Below, piece after piece: positions 7,919 to 15,561 of a DNA stretch of 40,980 bases. The notes beneath the pieces are model-generated. The model was given only the letters and a program-made list of their open reading frames with translations. It ran no database searches and was not told the DNA's origin. This DNA is from Methylobacteriaceae bacterium. Lineage in GTDB: Bacteria > Pseudomonadota > Alphaproteobacteria > Rhizobiales > Beijerinckiaceae. Both the position numbers and the translations under genes were made by a program. Position 1 is the stretch's first letter. Each line of letters opens with the position of its first letter. The DNA lies in contig JAFAME010000444.1 of NCBI GenBank assembly GCA_019233695.1, forward strand, positions 1 to 40,980, read 5' to 3'.

Positions 7919-9574
7919 TTATTCCGCCGCGATCGTGATCGGCGAAGGCATCGCTGTCGTGGAAGTCCGCAACTGCTCCATCCCGGGACCAAGCCGGATG
8001 GCCTTCGCCATCAGGTAGACATCGACGATCGCCAGCGCGGAATAGAAGACGATGAAGCCGACGAGCGTGATCAGAACATTGCTTGCCGAGATGCTGGATA
8101 CGGCAAGAAACGTCGGCAGCACGCCTTCGATGACCCACGGCTGTCGGCCGACCTCGGCGACGTACCAGCCGAGCTCGGCGGCGATCCACGGCAGCGGTAG
8201 GCTGCCAAGCGCTATCCAGAGAAAGGTTCGTGCCTGGAGCAACTTGCGTGCTGAAGCCAGATAGAAGGCAACGACAAACATCGCGATGAAGAAGAAGCCG
8301 AGCCCTACCATCACGCGGAAGCTCCAGAACAGCGGCGAAACCGGCGGCACCGTATTCCATGCGGCTTGAGCGATGTCGGCATCGGTCGCATTCACGATGT
8401 CGGGGCGGATCTTCTTGAGAAGAAGAGCGTAACCGAGATCGTCCGCATGCGATTCGAGGTTGATGCGATCGTCAGCATCGGCATTCAAAAGCAGAGTGTA
8501 GTTGGCAACCTTGGTTGCGTAAGTATAGGCATCACGCTTGGCATCCTCGTTTGCCAGCGTGCGCGCCGCACGCAGCTTTTCGAGCGCCCCATAGGCGATG
8601 AGGCCCGACCGGATGCGCTGCTCGGCCCGTGCGACGAGCTCCTTGATTCCGGGCACGCTGGTGTTGATCGACCGGGTCGCGATCAGGCCGAGCACCCAGG
8701 GCACCTCGACCGCATCGTCCGTCTTGTGCGTCTCCTGGTTGGGCAGACCGAAAACCGTGAAGGAGGCCGGCGCCGCCTCGGTGTCCCACATCGCCTCGAT
8801 TGCGGCGATCTTCATCTTCTGATTTTCGCCGGCGGTGTAGCCGCTTTCGTCGCCCAGCACGACGACCGACAGGGCCGCCGCCAGACCGAAGCTTGCCGCG
8901 ACGGTCGCCGAACGCTTGGCAATCTCGACGTGCCGGCCGCGCAACAGGTAGAGCGCGCTTATGGCGAGAACGAAGACGGCGCCCGTCACATAGCCCGCGC
9001 TGACCGTGTGGACAAACTTCGCCTGGGCGACGGGATTGAAGATCACCGCCATGAAGTCGGTCACTTCCATGCGCATCGTGTCGGGATTGAAGCGCGCTCC
9101 GACCGGATGCTGCATCCAGCCGTTGGCGACGAGAATCCACAGAGCCGAGAGATTGGAGCCGAGCGCCACAAGCCAAGTCACAACAAGATGCGCGACCTTG
9201 GAGAGCCTGTCCCACCCGAAGAAGAAGAGGCCGATGAAAGTCGCCTCCAGGAAGAAGGCCATCAGCCCCTCGATGGCAAGCGGGGCGCCGAAGACATCGC
9301 CGACATAATGACTGTAATAGGCCCAGTTCATGCCGAACTGGAATTCCATGGTGATGCCGGTCGCGACGCCCATGGCGAAATTGATGCCGAACAGCACGCC
9401 CCAGAACTTGGTCATGCGGCGCCAGATCTCGCGACCGGTCATGACATAGACGCTTTCCATGATGGCCAGGAGGACCGCAAGACCCAGGGTCAACGGGACG
9501 AAGAGGAAGTGGTACATGGCAGTCAGGCCGAACTGCAGCCGCGAGAGCTGCACGACGTCCAATGCGGCAGTCAT
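7919..9574 (-). CDS. cydA: Cytochrome bd ubiquinol oxidase subunit I, long Q-loop type
   Basis: A 551-residue haem subunit. Axial ligand positions are visible: H22 (high-spin b), H189 and M422 (b558). The Q-loop starts at G-D-E-S-G-Y (241) and is long, about 170 residues, as in E. coli-type CydA (522 residues), with the conserved A-A-I-E-A, F-G-L-P-N-Q and A-T-R-S motifs. Its role is quinol oxidation and high-affinity oxygen reduction, generating proton motive force without pumping. The start at 9574 overlaps the stop of cydP as ATGA, so the two are translationally coupled; open frame further upstream is the shadow of cydP. Confidence 0.97.
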   Translation of the reverse strand: MTAALDVVQLSRLQFGLTAMYHFLFVPLTLGLAVLLAIMESVYVMTGREIWRRMTKFWGVLFGINFAMGVATGITMEFQFGMNWAYYSHYVGDVFGAPLAIEGLMAFFLEATFIGLFFFGWDRLSKVAHLVVTWLVALGSNLSALWILVANGWMQHPVGARFNPDTMRMEVTDFMAVIFNPVAQAKFVHTVSAGYVTGAVFVLAISALYLLRGRHVEIAKRSATVAASFGLAAALSVVVLGDESGYTAGENQKMKIAAIEAMWDTEAAPASFTVFGLPNQETHKTDDAVEVPWVLGLIATRSINTSVPGIKELVARAEQRIRSGLIAYGALEKLRAARTLANEDAKRDAYTYATKVANYTLLLNADADDRINLESHADDLGYALLLKKIRPDIVNATDADIAQAAWNTVPPVSPLFWSFRVMVGLGFFFIAMFVVAFYLASARKLLQARTFLWIALGSLPLPWIAAELGWYVAEVGRQPWVIEGVLPTFLAVSSISASNVLITLVGFIVFYSALAIVDVYLMAKAIRLGPGMEQLRTSTTAMPSPITIAAE

Positions 9575-9756
9575 GGCGATTGGCTCCTGGACTCCGGACT
9601 TGGTTGCATCACGCCGATGAGACGCTGCTGCACGCTCGACGCATCGATCACGGGGCGCTGTCCCGGTCCGAAGATGAAAACGCCGGCGGCGACAACGATC
9701 GCCAGTTTGACGACCACGGCGAGCGTGACCTCGCGAGCAAGCGGATGCTTCCACAT
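9571..9756 (-). CDS. cydP: CydP-like small subunit preceding cydA
   Basis: A 61-residue protein with one N-terminal membrane helix (about 12-30) after M-W-K-H-P-L-A-R-E, then a soluble tail starting F-G-P-G-Q-R-P. Length, helix and position directly before cydA match the small CydP subunit/accessory protein of cytochrome bd. It shares ATGA with cydA. As the first gene of cydP-cydA-cydB-cydX-ybgE, it lies behind two FixK-type boxes. A plain single-helix hypothetical protein is the alternative. Confidence 0.75.
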   Translation of the reverse strand: MWKHPLAREVTLAVVVKLAIVVAAGVFIFGPGQRPVIDASSVQQRLIGVMQPSPESRSQSP

Positions 9757-9790
9757 TCCCTGCGCGTAGCAGCGGCCGTGCCGGAACGTT

Positions 9791-9804
9791 TTGATCTGGA
9801 TCAG
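9791..9804. promoter_or_regulatory. Candidate FixK box proximal to cydP
   Basis: TTGATCTGGATCAG differs from TTGAT-N4-ATCAA only at the last base. Its centre is 41 bases from the cydP ATG, so for the leftward operon it would imply a nearly leaderless transcript or a modulating role. The second box at 9880 is the better-placed activator site. Confidence 0.55.
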
Positions 9805-9879
9805 TTGGCGCGGCGGAACTTACCGGGGGCTGATCTTCGGGCCCGCCTCCGCAACTTCCGATCCGGCTTTTGCCGCGAC

Positions 9880-9893
9880 TTGACGAGGATCAA
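9880..9893. promoter_or_regulatory. FixK/FNR box between cyd operon and GNAT gene
   Basis: TTGACGAGGATCAA fits TTGAC-N4-ATCAA and the FixK2 consensus exactly. Activation from -41.5 would start transcription near 9845 leftward (89-base leader to cydP) or near 9928 rightward (GNAT ATG at 10005; TATTCA at 9919 is a possible -10). It may serve both directions. Confidence 0.75.
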
Positions 9894-10004
9894 TCGCACG
9901 TCGGCCGGGACATGCGGCTATTCATGGCGATTGCGGCCCGTGCCTTGGCGATCCGCGCAGCTCCGCCTGCTGCGGGTGCAGGATGTTGTCGGAAGGATCG
10001 GAAG

Positions 10005-10544
10005 ATGAACGGAGTATCGGCTCGGCCACCATGCCAGGCATCGGAGCGCGAGGTCCGGCTCAGCCGTCCCCGCTATCTCATTCGGCCCTTGCTGAGCGCC
10101 GACGAGAGCGGGCTTGTCGACATGTTCTCCCGCTCGTCGCCCGAGGACATCCGCCTGCGTTGCCTCGGGACGATCAAGGATTTTCCGCATCTTGCAGCAA
10201 AGCGTCTTGCCGGCTGCGACAGCACCCACGAGGTCGCCCTTGTCGCGATAGATGCGGAAGCCTCTGGCCCGGGAGAGATCGTCGGCGTCGTGCATCTTGT
10301 CGATGAACCGACCGAGCCGGGCACGGCCGAGTTCGACATCATGGTGCGAACGGACATGAAAGGACACGGCGTCGGATTCCAGCTCATGAAGGATGTCCTG
10401 GCTCAGGCACGCAGGCGCGGCCTCAAGAAGATCATCGGCTACGTATTCTATGAGAACAGTGCGATGCTGCTGATGGCGAGCGAGTTGGGGTTCAAGCTAG
10501 CACATGTCGAAACGGGCATCGTGCGTGTGACCGCCCACCTCTAA
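10005..10544 (+). CDS. GNAT acetyltransferase, Pat-like
   Basis: A 179-residue GNAT enzyme. After a variable 22-residue start, R-Y-L-I-R-P-L and S-P-E-D-I-R-L-R resemble the catalytic half of Pat-type protein lysine acetyltransferases. The acetyl-CoA loop is the V-R-T-D-M-K-G-H-G-V-G region, followed by Y-V-F-Y-E-N and the C-terminal strand. The cyclic-nucleotide or CoA-ligase-like parts of some Pat proteins are absent. The ATG at 10005 has GGAAG upstream. It is divergent from the cyd operon and behind a FixK-type box; the APH/ATPase gene follows on the same strand. Its substrate is unknown. A truncated copy lies at 15203-15561. Confidence 0.88.
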   Translation: MNGVSARPPCQASEREVRLSRPRYLIRPLLSADESGLVDMFSRSSPEDIRLRCLGTIKDFPHLAAKRLAGCDSTHEVALVAIDAEASGPGEIVGVVHLVDEPTEPGTAEFDIMVRTDMKGHGVGFQLMKDVLAQARRRGLKKIIGYVFYENSAMLLMASELGFKLAHVETGIVRVTAHL

Positions 10545-10679
10545 TCGCAATGCAGGGCGAAGTCAGGGCGTGACAAAGCTGATCTCCGCCAGTGACGGTC
10601 CGACAACACGGACTGGAGCGGTCAAGAATCCGCCAGCGCGCCTGGGAACGGACTACATATTCGCCCTCGGATCCCGACG

Positions 10680-12266
10680 ATGCAATCCGATCACAACACC
10701 CGACACCAGGGCTCCGTGACATCCGATCAATCCGAGGTCTTTTCCTTCCTGGGCGAGCCAAACACATTTCGCTTGCCGTTTCCCGTGAAGCGCATCGACA
10801 CGCATGGGGCGGTGGTGTTCCTCGCCGGAGCGGAAGCATACAAGGTCAAGCGTGCCGTGCGCTTCCCCTTCATGGACTTCTCATCGCTCGAAAAACGCCG
10901 CGCCGCTTGCGAGGCGGAGATTGCGGTCAACAAAACAAATGCCCCCGACATCTACCTCGGTACTGTTCCAATCGCACGCACAGCGAATGGCTTGTCGCTC
11001 GGCGGCCCTGGCGAGGTCATTGAGTGGGCTGTCCACATGCGTCGGTTCGATGAAAACAACACCCTTGATCGCGTGGCGGATCGAGAGGCGCTTACACTGG
11101 ACATGGTGGCCAAACTGGCCAGGGTGATTCTTTCATCCCATGAACGTGCTCCGCACAGGGACGGCGAGGCCGCCACCGCCGCACTGGAACGCTACCTTGA
11201 TCAGAACGAAGAGGCCTTCGCCGGAGACCCCGATCTGTTCGACACGAGGCAGGCAGCGCAACTGGCTTGCGACGCCCGCACGAGCCTGGCATCCGTGCGA
11301 GATTTGCTGATTGGCCGAGGCAAGGCGGGGTTCGTGCGCCGATGCCATGGTGACCTCCATTTGCGCAACATCGTTTCTGTTTCCCGATCCGAACCGGTGC
11401 TCTTCGATGCGGTCGAATTCGATGATGAAGTCGCAACGGGCGACGTGCTTTACGATCTCGCCTTCCTGTTGATGGATCTTGAGGAGCGTGGGCTGCATCG
11501 CGCCGGCAATGTTCTCCTCAATCGCTATCTCTGGGATAGTGACGAGGCCCAGTTTTGTGGTCTCGCCGCCTTGCCGGTTTTTCTGAGCATCAGGTCGGCC
11601 ATACGCGCCAAGGTCGTCGCTGCCGGCCACCAACATCTGCACGGCGAAGAGCTGGATCGAGCAAGGAAGGAGGCGCGTCGATATTTCCAGTTCGCCGATG
11701 AATTCCTGCAACCGACCCCGTGCCGGCTCATCGCCGTCGGCGGGCTCTCGGGAACGGGGAAGAGTACTCTGGCAGCCGAACTGGCACCTCGTTTCGGCCG
11801 CCGACCTGGCGCCGTTCTGCTGCGCAGCGACATCGAGCGCAAAAAGCTGTTCGGTGCCGCCGAGACCGCGCCGCTGTCGGGCGATGCCTATTCTGAAGTT
11901 GCCACCCAAAACGTCTACGCACAGCTTCGCGGCAAAGCATCGTCTGTCCTGAAGGCGGGGCATAGTGTCGTGGTTGACGCGGTGCACGCCAGGCAAGATG
12001 AACGCGGAGCGATCGAAGACGTTGCGAGGGGTCTGCGCGTCGATTTCAGCGGCTTATGGCTCGATGCGCCTCTTTCGGTTTGCCTCGAGCGGGTCGCCGC
12101 AAGAAAAGCGGATGCCTCGGACGCCGATGCCGGCGTCGTCAGAGCGCAAGCATTCCGCGACGTCGGCCCGGTGACGTGGCAACGACTTGATGTGTCGGGG
12201 AGCGATCTGCCGAACACACTTGCGGCAGCACGCCTTCTATTGGCCGGGCCTGCTCCACCGACGTAG
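10680..12266 (+). CDS. Fused APH-like kinase and P-loop ATPase
   Basis: A 528-residue, two-part cytosolic protein. Residues about 40-340 resemble aminoglycoside phosphotransferase/choline-kinase folds, with the catalytic H223-G-D225-L-H-x-x-N230 and the metal site at F-D243. Residues 348-520 form a kinase-like P-loop domain with G-L-S-G-T-G-K-S-T at 355-363. This architecture (COG2187 with COG0645) is that of M. tuberculosis Rv2004c, a DosR dormancy-regulon protein whose substrate is unknown; antibiotic resistance should not be assumed. An in-frame GTG at 10716 is an alternative start. No FixK box was seen in the 135 bases upstream, so it may be read from the GNAT promoter. It converges on the universal stress gene. 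Confidence 0.9.
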   Translation: MQSDHNTRHQGSVTSDQSEVFSFLGEPNTFRLPFPVKRIDTHGAVVFLAGAEAYKVKRAVRFPFMDFSSLEKRRAACEAEIAVNKTNAPDIYLGTVPIARTANGLSLGGPGEVIEWAVHMRRFDENNTLDRVADREALTLDMVAKLARVILSSHERAPHRDGEAATAALERYLDQNEEAFAGDPDLFDTRQAAQLACDARTSLASVRDLLIGRGKAGFVRRCHGDLHLRNIVSVSRSEPVLFDAVEFDDEVATGDVLYDLAFLLMDLEERGLHRAGNVLLNRYLWDSDEAQFCGLAALPVFLSIRSAIRAKVVAAGHQHLHGEELDRARKEARRYFQFADEFLQPTPCRLIAVGGLSGTGKSTLAAELAPRFGRRPGAVLLRSDIERKKLFGAAETAPLSGDAYSEVATQNVYAQLRGKASSVLKAGHSVVVDAVHARQDERGAIEDVARGLRVDFSGLWLDAPLSVCLERVAARKADASDADAGVVRAQAFRDVGPVTWQRLDVSGSDLPNTLAAARLLLAGPAPPT

Positions 12267-12300
12267 GGTTGGCAACACGCGCTTGCAAATCGCCGGAATG

Positions 12301-13134
12301 TCAATGTGCGATCAGAATCGGCACGTCAGATCGTCCGATCATCTCCCGCGTCGTTCCACCCAAAATCCACTCGCGGAAGCGCGAATGCCCATATGCCCCC
12401 ATCACAATGAGGTCTGCAGCCATCCGATGCGCCTCGTCCAGCAGGGTCTGCGCTACCGTCCCGTCGCCCGTCTCAACCGACAGCAGATCGATCTTTGCGC
12501 CGTGCCGATTGAGATGCGCCGCAAGATCGATAGACTGCAGGTCTTGGTCAGATTTTTGCGGGGGATCGACCGTTACGATCCGGGTCGTTTCAGAGGCTTC
12601 CAGGAACGGCAAGGATTCGCCGACGGCCCTCGCCGATTCCCGTGTGTCGCGCCAAGCGACAAGAATGTGACGGATAGCATCCTTGGTTTTGCATCCCGCT
12701 GGGATCAGAAAGACACCGTGGCCGGATTCGAACAGCGCCGCTTCGACCAAACTGTCCCAAACCGATTGACGGCCGTAAGGTGCCGTCGCCACGAAAAGGT
12801 CGGCCCATCGCGCTTCGGATGCGCAGAGATTCGGAAGCTGGCTGAAGGGCGCATCGATACGTCGAATCTCATTGGGAACACGAATCCTCGTGGCGTCCTC
12901 AGTTAACCGCGCGAAGGCGATGTCGCCGTCGCGGCGTACGCGTTCCTCAACTTCAACCGGTACAACGGGGGCGAAACCTGGCTGTATGGCAAGTGCATAT
13001 GCGTATTCTGGAAGAGCATTGGTGTAGAGTCCGGTAAGATGAGCCTCGTAGCGGAGCGCAATCGATTCCGCGTGTTCGATTCGAACCTCATCTTCTGGCG
13101 TTCCGTCGAGATGGACCATCAAATCCTTCAGCAT
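12301..13134 (-). CDS. Tandem universal stress protein
   Basis: A 277-residue protein built of two Usp folds. The C-terminal one has the ATP-binding pattern G-A-Y-G-H-S-R-F-R-E-W-I-L-G-G-T (G-x2-G-x9-G region) and D-L-I-V-M-G before it; the N-terminal half is degenerate. Such proteins aid survival in oxygen or energy limitation, often under FNR/Anr control. It is 25 bases downstream of the CBS-BON gene and probably in the same operon, behind the box at 13968. It ends 34 bases from the convergent APH/ATPase gene. Confidence 0.93.
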   Translation of the reverse strand: MLKDLMVHLDGTPEDEVRIEHAESIALRYEAHLTGLYTNALPEYAYALAIQPGFAPVVPVEVEERVRRDGDIAFARLTEDATRIRVPNEIRRIDAPFSQLPNLCASEARWADLFVATAPYGRQSVWDSLVEAALFESGHGVFLIPAGCKTKDAIRHILVAWRDTRESARAVGESLPFLEASETTRIVTVDPPQKSDQDLQSIDLAAHLNRHGAKIDLLSVETGDGTVAQTLLDEAHRMAADLIVMGAYGHSRFREWILGGTTREMIGRSDVPILIAH

Positions 13135-13159
13135 GCGCTATACTCGCAGGTTGCTTGGC

Positions 13160-13891
13160 TCACGCCGCTGTCTTCTCTGCTTTGTCGTCCTCCGGCGAGA
13201 GAAGAAAGGCGCCTGAGTTGGGCTCTACCCAAATCAGGTGATCGTGGATCGCCTTCACCCCCGGTACGTTTTCCGCGAGCACAAGAATGGCTGGGCGTTG
13301 ACGCTCGTCCATGATGCTCCCACGGAATTCGACGACGCCGTCGCTGACGTTGACGCTGACCGAAGCGACACGTGCCCAATTCTGCTCATTGAGTCTGGCC
13401 ACGACCGCCGTCCTCAGGTCTTCATCGGATATTTTTTTGTCGGCGGCGGGGAGCAATTTTGCCAATGCTCGAAGGACGTCCGCTCGGGTGATAATCCCGA
13501 CAACGCGCCCGTTGAACGTCACCGGAAGGCGCTTGATGTTGTGTTGTTGCATCAGGTCGACTGCCTCGATCAGGCTCGCAGTCTCAGTCGTCGTCACGAC
13601 TTGCGGGGTCATCACGTCTTCGACCTTGCGGCTGTGTGCGTGGACGTAGTCATCGGCAAGCCTGCCGGGACCGCGCAGGAATTCGATCCACCGCGGCCGC
13701 CGCTTCTCCGTTCCAAGTTCCGCGCGACGGAGCAGATCCCCCTCGCTCAGGATCCCGATGAGCGCCTTGCCAGAATCATATACCGGTATGCCGCTGATGC
13801 GCGAGCGCAGCATCAGGTCTACTGCCTGAGCGATCGTCGCGTCGGACTGAACCCCGACCACTCTGGTGGTCATTGCGTCCCTCACCTGCAT
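13160..13891 (-). CDS. CBS-pair protein with C-terminal BON domain
   Basis: A 243-residue protein. Two CBS motifs (about 2-57 and 87-145, with D-A-M-T-T-R and D-V-M-T-P) form one Bateman module that usually senses adenine nucleotides. Residues about 160-230 are a BON domain. It starts at the ATG at 13891, with AAGGAGGAG upstream; an earlier in-frame ATG at 14011 would cover the FixK box. It probably forms an operon with the universal stress gene. The role is inferred to be stress sensing at low energy. Confidence 0.92.
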   Translation of the reverse strand: MQVRDAMTTRVVGVQSDATIAQAVDLMLRSRISGIPVYDSGKALIGILSEGDLLRRAELGTEKRRPRWIEFLRGPGRLADDYVHAHSRKVEDVMTPQVVTTTETASLIEAVDLMQQHNIKRLPVTFNGRVVGIITRADVLRALAKLLPAADKKISDEDLRTAVVARLNEQNWARVASVSVNVSDGVVEFRGSIMDERQRPAILVLAENVPGVKAIHDHLIWVEPNSGAFLLSPEDDKAEKTAA

Positions 13892-13967
13892 CGGTACTCT
13901 CCTCCTTGCCAATCGGTGGCTACAAGAGCCATCCGCTGACCTTGACGACGCCCACAACAAGCGAGCA

Positions 13968-13981
13968 TTGATCCATCTCAA
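13968..13981. promoter_or_regulatory. FixK box between CBS-BON and cytochrome c genes
   Basis: TTGATCCATCTCAA differs at one base from the perfect box at 4798, sharing even the CCAT spacer. Its centre is 83 bases from the CBS-BON start and 76 from the cytochrome start, so it could activate either or both divergent genes. Confidence 0.72.
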
Positions 13982-14050
13982 ATCCCTTCGCCGGGGACAC
14001 GTAGCCTCCAAACGAGTTCGGGATCTTCATGAACGGTTAGGGAGATGATT

Positions 14051-14401
14051 ATGCGTAGATTCCTGGTTGGCGCAGCGTTTTTCGCTCTCTGCACCGCGAC
14101 CGTTGTTGCGCAAGAAGCGGACACAGCAACCGGGCGAATTCTTGCGTTGAAAATCTGCGCTGCTTGCCATGTCGTCATGCCTGCACAGGAGTCCCCTCCG
14201 AGCTTTAAGGGCCCCCTGCAGCCGCCGAGCTTTCAGGACATTGCCGACAAGCCGACCACAACTGCACAGTCGCTGCAGGTGTTCCTTTCGAGCACTCATT
14301 CCAGCATCAAGCTGTCTGGAACCATGCCCAATCCGGAGCTCAATGCGCGCGAAACTCGCGACATCATCAGCTTTATTCTGAGCCTTCGGGCTCGCCCGTA
14401 G
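14051..14401 (+). CDS. Small periplasmic c-type cytochrome
   Basis: A 116-residue monohaem cytochrome c. M-R-R-F-L-V-G begins a signal peptide that probably ends at V-V-A-Q; the haem motif is C-A-A-C-H, and G-T-M-P-N near residue 90 offers a methionine ligand. The ATG at 14051 has AGGGAG six bases upstream, better than the in-frame ATG at 14045, which abuts it. It is divergent from the CBS-BON gene and shares the FixK-type box. It is similar in size to the cytochrome at 5630-5986 but not a near-identical copy. Confidence 0.9.
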   Translation: MRRFLVGAAFFALCTATVVAQEADTATGRILALKICAACHVVMPAQESPPSFKGPLQPPSFQDIADKPTTTAQSLQVFLSSTHSSIKLSGTMPNPELNARETRDIISFILSLRARP

Positions 14402-14412
14402 AGGCGTGTCGG

Positions 14413-14855
14413 CTAACAGCAGCTCACAAGATCCGTGTGCCCGAAGCCTTTGGTATAGTCGAGCACCGAGATCACCGTCGGAGTTACTCGAAAGACAGCG
14501 ATATCCTCGAGGCTTGGCGATGGCATATCCAGCGACTTGTACTCCGGATACTTCAGGAGAAGCCGCTGCATGATAGCGGCCGCTTCGTGCGCATCTTTTA
14601 CTGCATGAGTATGAGCGCCCATCGAAAGACCGGTGATCGCCATCGGATCCGACGTGTCGTGGTCGATCGTCAGTGAGACGCGATTGTCCCTGCTTTCTGG
14701 CTGTTCGCAGCACAAAGGAAATAGAGCGTAAGTCCGTCGTTTACGTATCCAACAGTTGTGGCCTGAGGCCAGCCGTCCAGCCGCGCCGTCGCCAATGTCA
14801 TGATCCGATGTTGGTCCAAAAGCGCAAGAATCTTTTCTCTCGTCTCGTCGTTCAT
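14413..14855 (-). pseudogene. Frameshifted pyridoxamine-5'-phosphate-oxidase-like gene
   Basis: Leftward from the ATG at 14855 (GGAGG five bases upstream), the frame reads a typical FMN-binding split-barrel start (M-N-D-E-T-R-E-K, then I-M-T-L-A-T and Y-F-L-C) up to N-S-Q-K-A near 14690. It then goes out of frame and stops at once. A second frame continues the family pattern from R-D-N-R-V-S-L-T-I-D-H-D to the stop at 14413. Compared with relatives, a few residues seem missing at the junction, so a short deletion not divisible by three probably broke it. A sequencing error is the alternative. The intact protein would be about 150 residues. Confidence 0.75.
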
Positions 14856-15019
14856 AAGCGCCTCCAAATTTCAGATATATCAATCAGACGCAGTTATGCA
14901 GGCTCTCTGACGATGTCTTTGGGTTAAATCAATTTGAAGCGTCCCTTGTTAGAACACCTGGACACTCCCGGTCCGTTTCCCGGCGAATGACGGCGACTTG
15001 GTACACTCCCAGCGAAGGC

Positions 15020-15202
15020 CTATGGCCGAACATCAAGCATGACCGGGCGGACGAGGCGGTCAGTTGCATCGCGTACGAGCTGGTATTTGGCGCTCGTCAC
15101 CATGAGGTTCTGGAACCAGTTCACAAGCTCGTTCCACGGATCGGTGACGTTGGCCAGGGCCGACAGAAAAGCCACTACCGTGCCCATCTGAATCTGGCCG
15201 CG
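15020..15202 (-). pseudogene. Fragment of an ABC exporter membrane domain
   Basis: About 60 codons ending at a TAG at 15020. The text (M-G-T-V-V-A-F-L-S-A-L then D-P-W-N-E-L-V-N-W-F and a V-T-S-A-K-Y motif) resembles the last membrane helix and coupling region of half-size ABC transporters. No ATPase domain follows, and on the 5' side it joins directly to GNAT-derived sequence, so only a fragment remains. Confidence 0.5.
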
Positions 15203-15561
15203 CCGCATCTTGCAGCAAAGCGTCTTGCCGGCTGCGACAGCACCCACGAGGTCGCCCTTGTCGCGATAGATGCGGAAGTCTCTGGCCCGGGAGAGATCGT
15301 CGGCGTCGTGCATCTTGTCGATGAACCGACCGAGCCGGGCACGGCCGAGTTCGACATCATGGTGCGAACGGACATGAAAGGACACGGCGTCGGATTCAGC
15401 TCATGAAGGATGTCCTGGCTCAGGCGCGCAGGCGCGGCCTCAAGAAGATCGTCGGTTATGTTTTCTACGAGAACCGAACGATGCTGTTGATGGCGAGCGA
15501 GTTGGGTTTTGGGCTCGAACACGTCGAGACAGGGATCGTGCGTGTCACGGCGCAACTCTGA
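15203..15561 (+). pseudogene. Truncated, frameshifted duplicate of the GNAT gene
   Basis: From CCGCATCTTGCAG at 15203 the DNA matches 10185 onward. The first ~194 bases differ by one substitution, then a single C is missing near 15397 and shifts the frame. Beyond about 15440 the copies diverge clearly (V-G-Y-V-F-Y-E-N-R-T against I-G-Y-V-F-Y-E-N-S-A), ending in TGA at 15559-15561. The first ~60 codons of the gene are absent. It cannot make the enzyme. Confidence 0.9.

Noticed and set aside
7118-9769. Rightward frames of 360 and 467 codons over the cyd operon
   Set aside because: They are antisense to cydB and cydA, full of charged low-complexity text and without family features.
10680-12266. 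An aminoglycoside resistance gene
   Set aside because: The APH-like fold is shared by many kinases; fusion with a P-loop domain and the stress-gene context point elsewhere.
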